Source of the DNA: Brachybacterium massiliense | GTDB taxonomy: Bacteria; Actinomycetota; Actinomycetes; Actinomycetales; Dermabacteraceae | Reading direction: 5' to 3' | Length of the DNA stretch: 64,000 nucleotides | Assembly (NCBI RefSeq): GCF_900184245.1 | Contig: NZ_FXXB01000003.1 | Span: 1 to 64,000 of the forward strand | Part shown: positions 11,579 through 20,989 of the stretch, piece by piece | Numbering within the stretch: the stretch's first letter is position 1 | Layout: each line of letters begins with the position of its first letter | Notes under the pieces: model-generated | What the model saw: only the letters and a program-made list of their open reading frames with translations | What the model was told of the DNA's origin: nothing | Databases searched by the model: none | Position numbers and translations under genes: made by a program

Positions 11579-12160
11579 ATGAGCGCTGCGACGCGACCGG
11601 ACTGGGCGACGATCCCGAACCTCGTCACCCTGCTGCGCTTCGTGCTGCTGGCACCGGTGTGCGTGCTCCTGCTGGACGGCCCGGACACCCTCGCGGTGGT
11701 GCTGCTGTTGGTGTGGGCCTCGACCGACTGGGTCGACGGGCTCCTGGCCCGACTGCTGGATCAGACCAGCCGCACCGGTGCGATCATCGACCCGATCGCC
11801 GATCGGGTGGGCCTGGCCGGGATCGTGCTCTCCCTCGCGATCGCGGATCTGCTGTCCTGGGCCGCGCTGGCGATCATCGTGCTGGTGGACCTCGCCATGG
11901 CGGTCCTGGCCACCGGGGCCGCCCTCGGCGGGCGGATCTCCGTCTCCTGGCTCGGGAAGGTCCGCACCTTCGTGCTGATGGGCTCGGTGTTCGTGCTGGT
12001 CGCCATGGCGGCCTGGATGCCGTCCCTGGTGCCCCTCGCCCAGGTGCTGTTCTGGATCGGGGTGGCGATGCACACCGCCTCCGGCATCGACTACATCCTC
12101 AGGGCGCGGCGGGCCCCCGCCCACGCACCGGTGGCGGCGGAACCTCCTTCGCCCCGATGA
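11579..12160 (+). CDS. CDP-alcohol phosphatidyltransferase family protein
   Basis: Integral membrane enzyme (193 aa) of the family that transfers a phosphatidyl group from CDP-diacylglycerol to an alcohol. The full metal/CDP signature D-x2-DG-x2-AR-x8-G-x3-D-x3-D is present: Asp50, Asp53, Gly54, Ala57, Arg58, Gly67, Asp71, Asp75. Hydrophobic helices fill the remainder. The acceptor alcohol (glycerol phosphate, inositol phosphate or other) cannot be assigned. The ATG at 11579 follows the preceding gene by 4 bp. Its last 62 bp overlap the 3' end of the gene on the other strand. Confidence 0.88.
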   Translation: MSAATRPDWATIPNLVTLLRFVLLAPVCVLLLDGPDTLAVVLLLVWASTDWVDGLLARLLDQTSRTGAIIDPIADRVGLAGIVLSLAIADLLSWAALAIIVLVDLAMAVLATGAALGGRISVSWLGKVRTFVLMGSVFVLVAMAAWMPSLVPLAQVLFWIGVAMHTASGIDYILRARRAPAHAPVAAEPPSPR

Positions 12161-12371
12161 CCAGCACCCGCGGCACCGCCACCTCGCCGCGCCGCGTCAT
12201 CACCCGCACCACCGATTCGTCGGCCGCGAGGATCGTGCCCAGCGCATCGCTCATCGACTCCCCGTGCGGGGAGCTCTCCCGATCGATCGCGTAGCGCAGC
12301 ACCACCCGGGTCCCCACCTCGAGGAAGGGTGCCCAGCCGGGCCGCACCCGCTCGCCGTCGCTCTCTCTCAT
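12099..12371 (-). CDS. Stand-alone SH3-like domain protein (N-terminal module of actinobacterial GNAT acetyltransferases)
   Basis: 90 aa. The core (FLEVGTRVVLRYAIDRE, then LGTILAADESVVRVMTRRGE followed by VAVPRVLVIGAKEVPPPP) is a beta-rich SH3-like fold found at the N-terminus of some GNAT acetyltransferases and as a separate small protein beside fdxA-dapC in other actinobacteria, as I recall. No acetyltransferase domain follows, so any acetyltransferase label would be misleading. It is divergent from fdxA and its 3' end overlaps the phosphatidyltransferase gene by 62 bp. Confidence 0.72.
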   Translation of the reverse strand: MRESDGERVRPGWAPFLEVGTRVVLRYAIDRESSPHGESMSDALGTILAADESVVRVMTRRGEVAVPRVLVIGAKEVPPPPVRGRGPAAP

Positions 12372-12498
12372 CCCTCGAGGCTACCGGCGCGCGGTGCCTG
12401 TGCATCCGATCACCTCCGTGCTCAGCCGCCCCGCCTGGCCGTTCCGGGCGAGGCGGGGATGAGATGATGGGGCGGTCCCCGATGGAAGGAAGCCGCTC

Positions 12499-12828
12499 AT
12501 GACGTACGTCATCGCTCTGCCCTGCGTCGACGTCAAGGATCGCGCCTGCGTCGACGAGTGCCCTGTGGACTGCATCTACGAGGGCAACCGGATGCTGTAC
12601 ATCCAGCCCGACGAGTGCGTGGACTGCGGCGCCTGCGAGCCGGTGTGCCCGGTCGAGGCGATCTTCTACGAGGACGACACCCCCGACGTGTGGGCCGAGT
12701 ACTACAAGGCCAACGTCGAGTTCTTCGACGATCTGGGAGCCCCCGGCGGCGCCGCGAAGATGGGCGTGATCGACAAGGACCACGCGATCATCGAGGCCCT
12801 GCCCCCGCAGGCCAACCCCCTGGCCTGA
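12499..12828 (+). CDS. fdxA: Seven-iron ferredoxin (3Fe-4S and 4Fe-4S)
   Basis: Small soluble electron carrier, 109 aa. Cys9, Cys17, Cys21 and Cys25 form the first cluster motif and Cys40-x2-Cys43-x2-Cys46-x3-Cys50 (CVDCGACEPVCP) the 4Fe-4S motif. The C-terminal extension (WAEYYKANVEFFDDLGAPGG) is typical of actinobacterial FdxA/FdxC. A strong GGAAGGAAG site precedes the ATG at 12499. dapC follows after 3 bp, a pairing conserved in actinobacteria. Confidence 0.95.
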   Translation: MTYVIALPCVDVKDRACVDECPVDCIYEGNRMLYIQPDECVDCGACEPVCPVEAIFYEDDTPDVWAEYYKANVEFFDDLGAPGGAAKMGVIDKDHAIIEALPPQANPLA

Positions 12829-12831
12829 GCC

Positions 12832-13992
12832 GTGGCCGTGCCCGTCTCCCCGCGCCGGGGCCTCGCCCGGCGCCTGCCCGACTTCCCGTGGGATGCGCTT
12901 GCGCCCGCGAAGCAGCGCGCCGCCGCCCACCCCGACGGCATCGCGGACCTCTCCGTGGGCACCCCCGTGGATCCCACCCCCGTCTCCGTGCAGCGCGCCC
13001 TCGCCGCGGCGGCGGACAGCCCCGGCTACCCGACCACGATCGGCACCCCGGCGCTGCGTGAGGCGCTGGTGGACTTCGTGCGCCGTCACCGCGCAGCCCC
13101 CGAGACGCTCGGCGTCGAGGGCGTGCTGCCCACCGTCGGCTCGAAGGAGCTGGTCGCGCACCTGCCCTTCCAGCTCGGGATCGGGCCGGGGGACGCGGTG
13201 GCCTTCCCGCACATCGCCTACCCCACCTATGACATGGGCGCCCGCTTCGTCGGCGCGGAGGCGCTGGCACTGGACATGGCGGAGCTCGCCGCGCACGGCG
13301 ATGCCGCGCTGCCCGATCCGTCGGCCGCGGACCGCCTGCGCCTGCTGTGGCTGAACTCTCCCTCGAACCCCACCGGCGAGGTGCTCAGCACCGCGCAGCT
13401 GGCCGCGATCGTGCGCTGGGCGCGTGAGCGCGGGATCATCGTCGCCTCCGACGAGTGCTACGCGCTGCTGCCCTGGACCGTGGACGAGGTCCCCTCGGTG
13501 CTCGATCCGCGCGTCAACGGCGGCTCCCTCGAGGGCCTGCTGACCGTGTACTCGCTGTCCAAGCAGTCCAACCTCGCCGGCTACCGCGCGGCCTTCGTGG
13601 CCGGGGACCCCGAGCTGGTGGGCGAGCTGGTGGCCGTGCGCAAGCAGGCCGGGATGATGCTGCCCGGCCCGGTGCAGATCGCGATGACCGCCGCCCTCGG
13701 CGATGACGACGCCCCCGCCGCGCAGCGTGAGATCTATCGCGCCCGCCGCGCGATCCTCGAGCCCGCGGTGGATGCCGCCGGAGGGACCGTGCACGGCTCC
13801 CAGGCGGGCCTGTACCTCTGGACCACCTTCGGCGAGGACGCGATGATCAGTGTCGGACGCCTCGCGGAGAGCGGTGTCCTGGTGGCACCCGGGATGTTCT
13901 ATGGTGTCGGTGGCGGATCCTTCGTGAGGGTCGCACTCACTGCGACCGATGAGCGCATCGCCTCCGCCGCCCGGCGCCTCGAGCGCCTCTGA
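12832..13992 (+). CDS. dapC: Succinyldiaminopimelate transaminase
   Basis: PLP-dependent class I/II aminotransferase (386 aa) that makes N-succinyl-LL-diaminopimelate from N-succinyl-2-amino-6-ketopimelate, for lysine and peptidoglycan. The fold landmarks are visible: NSPSNPTGEV, SDECYALL, and the PLP lysine in YSLSKQSNLAGYR (Lys244). The start is GTG at 12832, 3 bp after fdxA. With dapD and dapE in the same window this gives three steps of the succinylase branch. Confidence 0.93.
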   Translation: MAVPVSPRRGLARRLPDFPWDALAPAKQRAAAHPDGIADLSVGTPVDPTPVSVQRALAAAADSPGYPTTIGTPALREALVDFVRRHRAAPETLGVEGVLPTVGSKELVAHLPFQLGIGPGDAVAFPHIAYPTYDMGARFVGAEALALDMAELAAHGDAALPDPSAADRLRLLWLNSPSNPTGEVLSTAQLAAIVRWARERGIIVASDECYALLPWTVDEVPSVLDPRVNGGSLEGLLTVYSLSKQSNLAGYRAAFVAGDPELVGELVAVRKQAGMMLPGPVQIAMTAALGDDDAPAAQREIYRARRAILEPAVDAAGGTVHGSQAGLYLWTTFGEDAMISVGRLAESGVLVAPGMFYGVGGGSFVRVALTATDERIASAARRLERL

Positions 13993-14044
13993 ACCCCCGG
14001 TGCCCCGCACCGCTGCCGATCCGACCACGCACAACGGAGAGCCC

Positions 14045-15397
14045 ATGGATCACTCGACGACCTCTGCTCAGCTGAACCTGGGGGAGAAGTCCCTCGATCT
14101 GCCGATCGTCCCCGCCGTGGAGGGCAACGCCGGCATCGCGATCGGCCCGCTGCGCAAGGAGACCGGTCAGGTCACCTACGACCCCGGCTTCATGAACACC
14201 GCCAACGCGAAGTCGTCGATCACCTACATCGACGGTGACCAGGGCATCCTGCGGTACCGCGGGTACCCGATCGAGCAGCTCGCCGAGAAGTCCAGCTACC
14301 TCGAGGTCTCCTACCTGCTGATCAACGGCGAGCTGCCCACCCGCGGCCAGCTCGACAACTTCGAGGCCCAGGTCGAGCACCGCACCCTGCTCGACGAGCG
14401 CTTCAAGCGGATGTTCGAGAGCTTCCCGCGCGATGCGCACCCCATGGCGGTGCTGCAGGCCGGCACCTCCGCGCTGTCCACCTTCTACCAGGACTCGCTG
14501 GATCCCTTCGACGAGGAGCAGGCCCGGCTCTCCTCCGTGCGTCTGCTCGCGAAGCTGCCCACCATGGCCGCCTACGCGCACCGCATCGCCCAGGGTCACG
14601 CCCTGCTGTACCCGGACAACCGCCTCTCGCTGATCGAGAACTTCCTGCGCCTGACCTTCGGGTTCCCGGTCGAGGACTACATCGCGGACCCGGTCGTTGT
14701 GCGCGCGATGGACCAGCTGCTGATCCTCCACGCCGATCACGAGCAGAACTGCTCGACCTCCGCGGTGCGCCTGGTGGGCTCCGCCCAGGCGAACCTGTTC
14801 ACCTCCATCTCCGCCGGCATCGGCGCCCTCTCGGGCCCCGCCCACGGCGGCGCTAACGCCGCGGTGATGGACATGCTCGACCAGATCCAGGCCGAGAACA
14901 TGGACCCGCGCGACTTCATGGAGAAGGTCAAGCGCAAGGAGGACGGGATCCGCCTGATGGGCTTCGGCCACCGGGTGTACAAGAACTACGATCCCCGCGC
15001 CCGCATCGTCAAGAAGATCGCCGATGACGTGCTCGAGCGCCTCGGCGTCCACGACGAGCGCCTCGAGCTCGCGATGAAGCTCGAGGAGATCGCCCTCCAG
15101 GACGACTACTTCGTCGAGCGCAAGCTCTACCCGAACGTCGACTTCTACACCGGCCTGATCTACAAGGCGATCGGCTTCCCGACGGAGATGTTCACCGTCC
15201 TGTTCGCCATCGGCCGTCTCCCGGGCTGGATCGCCCAGTGGGAGGAGATGGTCCACGACCCGGAGACCAAGATCGGCCGCCCGCGCCAGATCTACACCGG
15301 CCACGCCGAGCGCCCCTACAAGGCGATGCAGGAGCGCACCGGCACCAGCGAGCTGCGCCTCGCGGCGCTGCAGGCCGACCTCGACAAGCGCGGCTGA
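14045..15397 (+). CDS. gltA: Citrate synthase
   Basis: First enzyme of the TCA cycle, condensing acetyl-CoA with oxaloacetate; 450 aa of the hexameric type II class. The catalytic histidines are His267 (GPAHGGANAAV) and His309 (the family signature GFGHRVYKNYDPRA). The N-terminal ITYIDGDQGILRYRGYPIEQLAE block is typical. The ATG at 14045 has GGAG upstream; the frame is open further 5' into dapC but not conserved there. Ends in a hairpin terminator. Confidence 0.96.
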   Translation: MDHSTTSAQLNLGEKSLDLPIVPAVEGNAGIAIGPLRKETGQVTYDPGFMNTANAKSSITYIDGDQGILRYRGYPIEQLAEKSSYLEVSYLLINGELPTRGQLDNFEAQVEHRTLLDERFKRMFESFPRDAHPMAVLQAGTSALSTFYQDSLDPFDEEQARLSSVRLLAKLPTMAAYAHRIAQGHALLYPDNRLSLIENFLRLTFGFPVEDYIADPVVVRAMDQLLILHADHEQNCSTSAVRLVGSAQANLFTSISAGIGALSGPAHGGANAAVMDMLDQIQAENMDPRDFMEKVKRKEDGIRLMGFGHRVYKNYDPRARIVKKIADDVLERLGVHDERLELAMKLEEIALQDDYFVERKLYPNVDFYTGLIYKAIGFPTEMFTVLFAIGRLPGWIAQWEEMVHDPETKIGRPRQIYTGHAERPYKAMQERTGTSELRLAALQADLDKRG

Positions 15398-15411
15398 GAC
15401 CCCTCGGATCA

Positions 15412-15445
15412 CCGGAGGGCATGGGATGACCCCATGCCGCTCCGG
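15412..15445 (+). terminator. Terminator after gltA
   Basis: Inverted repeat CCGGAG-GGCATGGG / CCCCATGCC-GCTCCGG with a short loop, in the 189-bp gap between gltA and pflB. The flanking GGATCA/TGATCC may lengthen the stem. Confidence 0.65.
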
Positions 15446-15586
15446 CCCGAGCGTGATCCGGATCTCCTCCCCGCGCCGACGAGGGGGACCTTCCGCCCCG
15501 GGACGGGCTCTTCGCGCGGCCTAGGGTGAGGGCATCCGAGAAGGGCACGCACCACCGGAGCCCTTCCGCTCAGCGAGGAGGATCCG

Positions 15587-17701
15587 ATGTCCACTGCCAC
15601 CACCGACCGCCCCGGCACCGAGGCCGCGCACCACGACGCGTGGGAGGGTTTCGCCGCCGGACCGTGGCAGGACCGGATCGACGTGCGCGACTTCATCCAG
15701 CGCAACTACGTCCCCTACACCGGTGACGCCTCCTTCCTCGCCGGCCCCACCGAGAAGACGCTGCGGCTGTGGGACCACCTCGAGCGCCACTACCTCTCCG
15801 AGGAGCGCCGCCGACGGGTCTTCGACGTCGACACCCGCACGCCCGCCGACGTCGACGCCTTCCCCGCCGGGTACATCAGCGAGGACGACGACGTGATCGT
15901 CGGCCTCCAGACCGATGTGCCGCTCAAGCGGGCCATGATGCCCGCCGGCGGCTGGAGGATGGTCGAGACCGCCATCAAGGAGGCCGGCAAGGAGATCGAT
16001 CCGGACGTCAAGAAGATCTTCACCCAGTACCGCAAGACCCACAACGACGCCGTCTTCGACATCTACACCCCGCGCATCCGCGCCGCCCGCTCGAGCCACA
16101 TCATCACCGGCCTGCCCGACTCCTACGGCCGCGGCCGCATCATCGGCGACTACCGCCGCCTGGCCCTGTACGGCGCGGACGCCCTGATCGAGGACAAGCA
16201 GCGCGCCAAGGATGCGGTCGCCGACCAGCCCTTCTCCGAGCACTGGGCGCGCTACCGCGAGGAGCACGCCGAGCAGATCAAGGCGCTGAAGAAGCTCGTC
16301 CACCTGGGTGAGTCCTACGGCCTGGACCTGCGCCGCCCCGCCGCCGGCGCCCAGGAGGCGGTGCAGTGGACCTACATGGCCTACCTTGCCGCGGTGAAGA
16401 GTCAGGACGGCGCCGCGATGTCGATCGGACGCCTCTCGGCCTTCCTGGACGTGTACTTCGAGCGGGACCTCGCCGCCGGGGTGCTGGACGAGAGCCAGGC
16501 CCAGGAGATCATCGATGCGCTGGTGATCAAGCTGCGAATCGTCCGCTTCCTGCGCACCATCGACTACGACCAGATCTTCTCGGGAGACCCGTACTGGGCC
16601 ACCTGGTCAGATGCCGGCTTCTCGGCCGACGGCCGCGCCCAGGTCACCAGGACCTCGTTCCGCCTGTTGCAGACCCTGCGGAACCTCGGCCCCGCCCCGG
16701 AGCCGAACATCACCATCTTCTGGGACCCGCAGCTGCCGGCCGGGTACAAGGAGTTCTGTTCGGCGATCTCGATCGAGACCTCCTCGATCCAGTACGAGTC
16801 CGACGAGCAGATCCGCGACCGCTGGGGCGATGACGCGGCGATCGCCTGCTGCGTCTCCCCGATGCAGGTGGGCAAGCAGATGCAGTTCTTCGGAGCGAGG
16901 GTCAACGCCGGGAAGGCCCTGCTGTACGCCATCAACGGCGGCCGCGACGAGGTCTCCGGGAAGCAGGTCACCGAGGACGGGCTGTTCACGCCGATCACCG
17001 GCGAGGGACCGCTGGACTTCGACGAGGTGTGGCAGAAGTATGAGGAGATGCTGGACTGGGTGGTGGGCACCTACGTCGAGGCGCTGAACATCATCCACTA
17101 CAGCCACGACCGCTACGCCTACGAGGCGATGGAGATGGCGCTGCACGACAGCGAGATCGTGCGCACCATGGGCTGCGGCATCGCGGGCCTGTCGATCGTG
17201 GCGGACTCCCTCTCGGCGATCAAGCACGCGACGGTCACCCCGTTGCGTGACGAGAGCGGCCTGGTGGTCGACTACCTCACCGAGGGCGAGTTCCCCCGCT
17301 ACGGCAACGACGACGACCGGGCCGACGACATCGCGGCGACGATCGTGCATACCGTGATGCAGAAGATCAAGGCGATCCCGATGTACCGTGACGCGATCCC
17401 CACCCAGTCGGTGCTGACGATCACCTCGAACGTGGTCTACGGCAAGGCCACCGGCTCCTTCCCCTCGGGCCACCGGGCCGGCACCCCGTTCTCCCCGGGC
17501 GCCAACCCCGAGAACGGCGCGGACACCCACGGGATGGTCGCCTCGATGCTGAGCGTGGGCAAGCTCGACTACCACGACGCGCTCGACGGCATCTCGCTGA
17601 CCAACACCATCACCCCGCAGGGACTCGGACGCACCAAGGACGAGCAGGTCACGAACCTCGTCGGCATCCTCGACGCCGGCTTCGTGATGGACGAGCAGTG
17701 A
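15587..17701 (+). CDS. pflB: Pyruvate formate-lyase large subunit, lacking its glycyl-radical domain
   Basis: Catalytic core that converts pyruvate and CoA to acetyl-CoA and formate anaerobically. 704 aa, against about 760 for E. coli PflB. The catalytic Cys pair is Cys421-Cys422 in [14 protein letters not shown], matching E. coli Cys418-Cys419. The chain ends at [20 protein letters not shown], just where single-chain enzymes continue into the glycyl-radical domain (RVSGYAV). That domain is on the small gene immediately downstream. The end is a clean TGA rather than a frameshift, so the enzyme looks like a genuine two-chain form. GAGGAGG lies before the ATG at 15587. In the operon pflB > radical domain > pflA. 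Confidence 0.94.
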   Translation: MSTATTDRPGTEAAHHDAWEGFAAGPWQDRIDVRDFIQRNYVPYTGDASFLAGPTEKTLRLWDHLERHYLSEERRRRVFDVDTRTPADVDAFPAGYISEDDDVIVGLQTDVPLKRAMMPAGGWRMVETAIKEAGKEIDPDVKKIFTQYRKTHNDAVFDIYTPRIRAARSSHIITGLPDSYGRGRIIGDYRRLALYGADALIEDKQRAKDAVADQPFSEHWARYREEHAEQIKALKKLVHLGESYGLDLRRPAAGAQEAVQWTYMAYLAAVKSQDGAAMSIGRLSAFLDVYFERDLAAGVLDESQAQEIIDALVIKLRIVRFLRTIDYDQIFSGDPYWATWSDAGFSADGRAQVTRTSFRLLQTLRNLGPAPEPNITIFWDPQLPAGYKEFCSAISIETSSIQYESDEQIRDRWGDDAAIACCVSPMQVGKQMQFFGARVNAGKALLYAINGGRDEVSGKQVTEDGLFTPITGEGPLDFDEVWQKYEEMLDWVVGTYVEALNIIHYSHDRYAYEAMEMALHDSEIVRTMGCGIAGLSIVADSLSAIKHATVTPLRDESGLVVDYLTEGEFPRYGNDDDRADDIAATIVHTVMQKIKAIPMYRDAIPTQSVLTITSNVVYGKATGSFPSGHRAGTPFSPGANPENGADTHGMVASMLSVGKLDYHDALDGISLTNTITPQGLGRTKDEQVTNLVGILDAGFVMDEQ

Positions 17702-17739
17702 CCACGGCAGCACACCCCACCACCCCCGAGGAGACGGAC

Positions 17740-18000
17740 ATGACCACCTCATCCACCCCGACCTACGCCGAGCGCCTGGCCTCGATGAAGGCCAGCCGCG
17801 CGCAGAACAACATGGAGTCCGGACTGTTCCACGCCAACATCAACGTGCTCAACAAGGACACGCTGGTGGATGCGATGGAGAACCCGGAAAACTACCCGAA
17901 CCTCACCGTGCGGGTCTCCGGCTACGCGGTCAACTTCGTCAAGCTCACGCGCGAGCAGCAGCTGGACGTGCTGGACCGCACCTTCCACCAGGGCGCCTGA
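17740..18000 (+). CDS. grcA: Separate glycyl-radical domain of pyruvate formate-lyase (GrcA-like)
   Basis: 86 aa from the ATG at 17740, which has GAGGAG 6 nt upstream; a GTG at 17698 overlapping the pflB stop would add 14 residues but lacks as good a ribosome site. The C-terminal half carries [20 protein letters not shown] and the radical motif RVSGYAVNF with Gly61, followed by exactly 25 residues, as after Gly734 in E. coli PflB. The N-terminal 25 residues ([15 protein letters not shown]...) are a basic, probably helical extension absent from single-chain enzymes and may dock it to PflB. It must supply the radical, since PflB here has none. Related to E. coli GrcA/YfiD, which repairs damaged PFL, but here it appears obligatory. 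Confidence 0.92.
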   Translation: MTTSSTPTYAERLASMKASRAQNNMESGLFHANINVLNKDTLVDAMENPENYPNLTVRVSGYAVNFVKLTREQQLDVLDRTFHQGA

Positions 18001-18004
18001 GCCC

Positions 18005-18856
18005 ATGTCCTCGAGCATCGACCTGCTGGCCGTGCCCGCCGAGAACCGTCGCGTGGGCGCGGGGCTGGAGGGCATGGCCGAGGCCGAGCTCGAGCGCTCG
18101 GACCGCCTCGCCGCGATCCGTGAGGGCCGCATCGCCTCGCTCCACTCCTGGGAGCTGGTGACCGCGGTCGACGGTCCCGGCACGCGGCTGACCCTGTTCT
18201 TCGCGGGCTGCCCGCTGCGTTGCGTGTACTGCCACAACCCCGACACGATGGAGATGCGCCGCGGCCAGGACGTGGAGCTCGAGGAGATCGTGGCCCGGAT
18301 CCGCCGCTACCGGCGCGTGTTCACCGCCACCGGGGGAGGGATCACCCTCTCCGGTGGGGAGGTGCTGATGCAGCCCGCCTTCGCCGGCAAGGTGCTGCGC
18401 GCGGCCAAGGAGATGGGGATCCACACCGCGATCGACACCTCCGGCTACCTGGGCGCGGTCGCCGGCGACGCCTTCCTCGACGACGTCGATCTGGTGCTGC
18501 TGGACGTGAAGTCCGGCAGCGAGGAGTCCTACCAGAAGCTCACCGGGCGACGCCTGCAGCCAACGATCGACTTCGGCGACCGGCTCGCCCGGCGCGGCAC
18601 CCCGATCTGGCTGCGCTTCGTGGTGGTGCCGGGCTGGACCGACGACGAGGAGAACGTCGAGCGGGTCGCGGACATCATCGAGCGCTGGAAGGACGTCATC
18701 GAGCGGGTCGAGGTGCTGCCCTTCCACAACATGGGCCAGGACAAGTGGGACACCCTCGGGATGGAGTACAAGCTCCGCGACGCCCAGCCGCCCTCGAAGG
18801 AGGTCGTCGAGCGGGTGCGCGAGCAGTTCCGCGCCCGGGGCCTGACGGTCCACTGA
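18005..18856 (+). CDS. pflA: Pyruvate formate-lyase activating enzyme (radical SAM)
   Basis: Radical SAM enzyme (283 aa) that abstracts a hydrogen from the PFL glycine. The 4Fe-4S motif C-x3-C-x2-C is Cys69, Cys73 and Cys76 in GCPLRCVYCHNPDT. SAM-binding GGG-containing and GGE motifs follow (TGGGITLSGGEVLMQ). About 40 extra N-terminal residues precede the core. ATG at 18005, 4 bp after the radical-domain gene, so the three genes form one unit. Its substrate here should be the separate 86-aa protein, alone or bound to PflB. Confidence 0.93.
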   Translation: MSSSIDLLAVPAENRRVGAGLEGMAEAELERSDRLAAIREGRIASLHSWELVTAVDGPGTRLTLFFAGCPLRCVYCHNPDTMEMRRGQDVELEEIVARIRRYRRVFTATGGGITLSGGEVLMQPAFAGKVLRAAKEMGIHTAIDTSGYLGAVAGDAFLDDVDLVLLDVKSGSEESYQKLTGRRLQPTIDFGDRLARRGTPIWLRFVVVPGWTDDEENVERVADIIERWKDVIERVEVLPFHNMGQDKWDTLGMEYKLRDAQPPSKEVVERVREQFRARGLTVH

Positions 18857-18859
18857 GCA

Positions 18860-18900
18860 GAGCGCTCCGTGGCGCGGACGATCGCGCCGCAGGGGCGCTC
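18860..18900. terminator. Terminator-like hairpin between pflA and the converging gene
   Basis: Interrupted stem GAGCGC...GGCGCG / CGCGCC...GCGCTC with a 6-nt loop fills the whole gap after pflA and touches the stop codon of the opposite-strand gene. Confidence 0.5.
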
Positions 18901-19846
18901 AGCGCCCGCTGACCAGCACCACCACGCGGTCGCTGTCGCCGCCCTCGGCCGTTCCCCAGCGCTCCGCCTCCTCGCCGCGCAGGGAGCGGTCCCAGACCCT
19001 TCCGCGGTAGGACACCTGGACCACGCCGTCATCCGCCGCGCGGGCCACGGCCCAGTTCGCGACCGCCCAGCCGAGCGACTCATCGCCGACATCGATCACC
19101 AGCGCCGTCGCCCCCGCCTCGGCGGGCAGCTGCGGGGCGGCGCCGGCGGCGGAGTCCAGGCGCGCGGTGAGCCGACCGGACTGCGTGGTGCGGGGGAACT
19201 GCCGCTCCAGCTCGGAGCGGACCTGCTCGGGGGAGACGGTCGCGCCGACGGCACCGAGGGTGCACACCAGGTTCGCGCCGCTCTGGCCGGTCAGGGCCGA
19301 GGCGTACAGCCGTCCCTCGGTCTCGTGATCGCGGTACGCCTCGGGGTGGCCCGAGCGCTGGACCTCCTGGGCGATGTCGTTGATGTCCCCGCTGGTGTAG
19401 TCGGGGATCGTCTCGAGCACGTCGTAGAACGCGTTGGTCGCGTAGATCGGGTCCATGATCTCGGCCTCGCTGCCCCAGCCCTGCGAGGGCCGCTGCTGGA
19501 ACAGCCCCAGCGAGTCGCGGTCGCCGTAGTCGATGTTCTGCAGCTGCGACTCCTGGTACGCGGTCGCGAGCGCGATCGACGCCGCCCGCGGGGGCAGGCC
19601 CCGATCCACCGCGGTCGCGCTGATCAGCGCCGCATTGGCGACCCGGTCGGTGCTGTAGCGGTGACTGGTGCCCAGGCCGGTCGCCACGCAGGTGCCCTCA
19701 TGGGCGGGGGAGCCGTAGCGCTGCAGCGCCACGTAGCTGCCGCCCGCGATGCCCGCGAACAGCAGCACCATCACCAGCGGCACCGCCACATGGCGCGCGA
19801 GCGACCCGGATCTGCCCCGTGATCGCCCGCCGCCGCGTGTCGCCAT
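18899..19846 (-). CDS. Membrane-anchored lysozyme-like (putative transglycosylase fold) protein
   Basis: 315 aa with a basic N-terminus and one signal-anchor helix at about residues 19-42, so most of the protein is outside the membrane. The region LATAYQESQLQNIDYG ... DSLGLFQQRPSQGWG (about residues 93-125) resembles a conserved actinobacterial lysozyme-like domain, with Glu98 a candidate catalytic residue. The C-terminal part (about 215-300) is not recognisable. Its role could be peptidoglycan cleavage; activity is not proven by the motif. It is last in a minus-strand run after dapD. Confidence 0.7.
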   Translation of the reverse strand: MATRGGGRSRGRSGSLARHVAVPLVMVLLFAGIAGGSYVALQRYGSPAHEGTCVATGLGTSHRYSTDRVANAALISATAVDRGLPPRAASIALATAYQESQLQNIDYGDRDSLGLFQQRPSQGWGSEAEIMDPIYATNAFYDVLETIPDYTSGDINDIAQEVQRSGHPEAYRDHETEGRLYASALTGQSGANLVCTLGAVGATVSPEQVRSELERQFPRTTQSGRLTARLDSAAGAAPQLPAEAGATALVIDVGDESLGWAVANWAVARAADDGVVQVSYRGRVWDRSLRGEEAERWGTAEGGDSDRVVVLVSGR

Positions 19847-19888
19847 CCCTCGTCCCCGTGCTCTGTTCTCTGCGCGCTGTGCGCTGTG

Positions 19889-20872
19889 TCAGTTCGCGTG
19901 CAGGACGTCGTTGAGCTCGACGCTGCGCCCCTCGCGAGCCACGGCCTGGACCGCACCGGTCAGCGAATGGCGACGGAACAGCAGGTTCGGCGCGCCGGAG
20001 AGCTCGCGGGCCTTGACCACACGCGTCTGCTCGGAGCCGTCGGCGCCCCGCGCGAGCAGCTCCACCTTGGTGCCGGCGGTGATGTAGACCCCCGCCTCGA
20101 CCACGCAGTCGTCGCCGAGCGCGATGCCCACCCCGGCCTCGGCACCCACCAGGGAGCGGCGGCCGATGCTCACCCGCTCGGTGCCGCCGCCGGAGAGGGT
20201 GCCCATGGTGGAGGCTCCGCCGCCGAGGTCGGAGCCGTCTCCCACCACCACACCCTGCGAGATGCGGCCCTCGACCATGGAGGCGCCGAGCGTGCCGGCG
20301 TTGAAGTTCACGAAGCCCTCGTGCATGACCGTGGTGCCCTCGGCCAGATGCGCGCCCAGGCGCACACGGTCCGCATCGCCGATGCGCACCCCGGTGGGCA
20401 GCACATAGTCGACCATTCGCGGGAACTTGTCGATGCTCATCACCGCGGGGGTGCGGCCTGCGGCGATCAGGCGCAGGCGCGTCTCCTCGAACCCGGCCAC
20501 GGCGCAGGGGCCCTCCGAGGTCCACACCACGTTGGTGAGCAGGCCGAACAGTCCCTCGAGGTTCTGCGTGTTGGGCTGGACCAGGCGGTGGGAGAGCAGG
20601 TGCAGGCGCAGGTAGGCGTCGGCCGCATCGGCTGGAGCGGCGGCCAGCTCGATCGCGCGCACCACCACCTTCTGGCTGGTGCCGCGCAGCTCGTCAGCGC
20701 GGGCGGCGGCGCTCAGCTGAGCGTGCAGGGGATGGTCCTGCGGCGCGGCCGGCGCCTCGCCCAGCTGCGGGTCCGGGTACCAGGTATCGAGGACGGAGCC
20801 GTCGGAGGCCAGGGTGCTGAGGCCGATGCCCCAGGCGTGCGCGGCGGTCGAGTGCGGCGTCGTCGATGTCAT
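19889..20872 (-). CDS. dapD: 2,3,4,5-tetrahydropyridine-2,6-dicarboxylate N-succinyltransferase
   Basis: Succinyl-CoA-dependent enzyme of the lysine/diaminopimelate pathway; 327 aa, the long actinobacterial type. The middle and C-terminal parts form hexapeptide repeats of a left-handed beta helix ([20 protein letters not shown], then [14 protein letters not shown]). The N-terminal domain contains the [14 protein letters not shown] segment. ATG at 20872. It is transcribed opposite to dapE, as in the Mtb Rv1201c/Rv1202 arrangement. Confidence 0.94.
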   Translation of the reverse strand: MTSTTPHSTAAHAWGIGLSTLASDGSVLDTWYPDPQLGEAPAAPQDHPLHAQLSAAARADELRGTSQKVVVRAIELAAAPADAADAYLRLHLLSHRLVQPNTQNLEGLFGLLTNVVWTSEGPCAVAGFEETRLRLIAAGRTPAVMSIDKFPRMVDYVLPTGVRIGDADRVRLGAHLAEGTTVMHEGFVNFNAGTLGASMVEGRISQGVVVGDGSDLGGGASTMGTLSGGGTERVSIGRRSLVGAEAGVGIALGDDCVVEAGVYITAGTKVELLARGADGSEQTRVVKARELSGAPNLLFRRHSLTGAVQAVAREGRSVELNDVLHAN

Positions 20873-20989
20873 GGGGAGATTTTATGGTCCCCGTCGCTGC
20901 CCGTCTCACCCTGCTCGACGTGCGACCGCTCACCGACCACGGTGAACAGCACTCGAGCATCGAGCGCCTCGCCGTCCGAGTCCTGGGCG

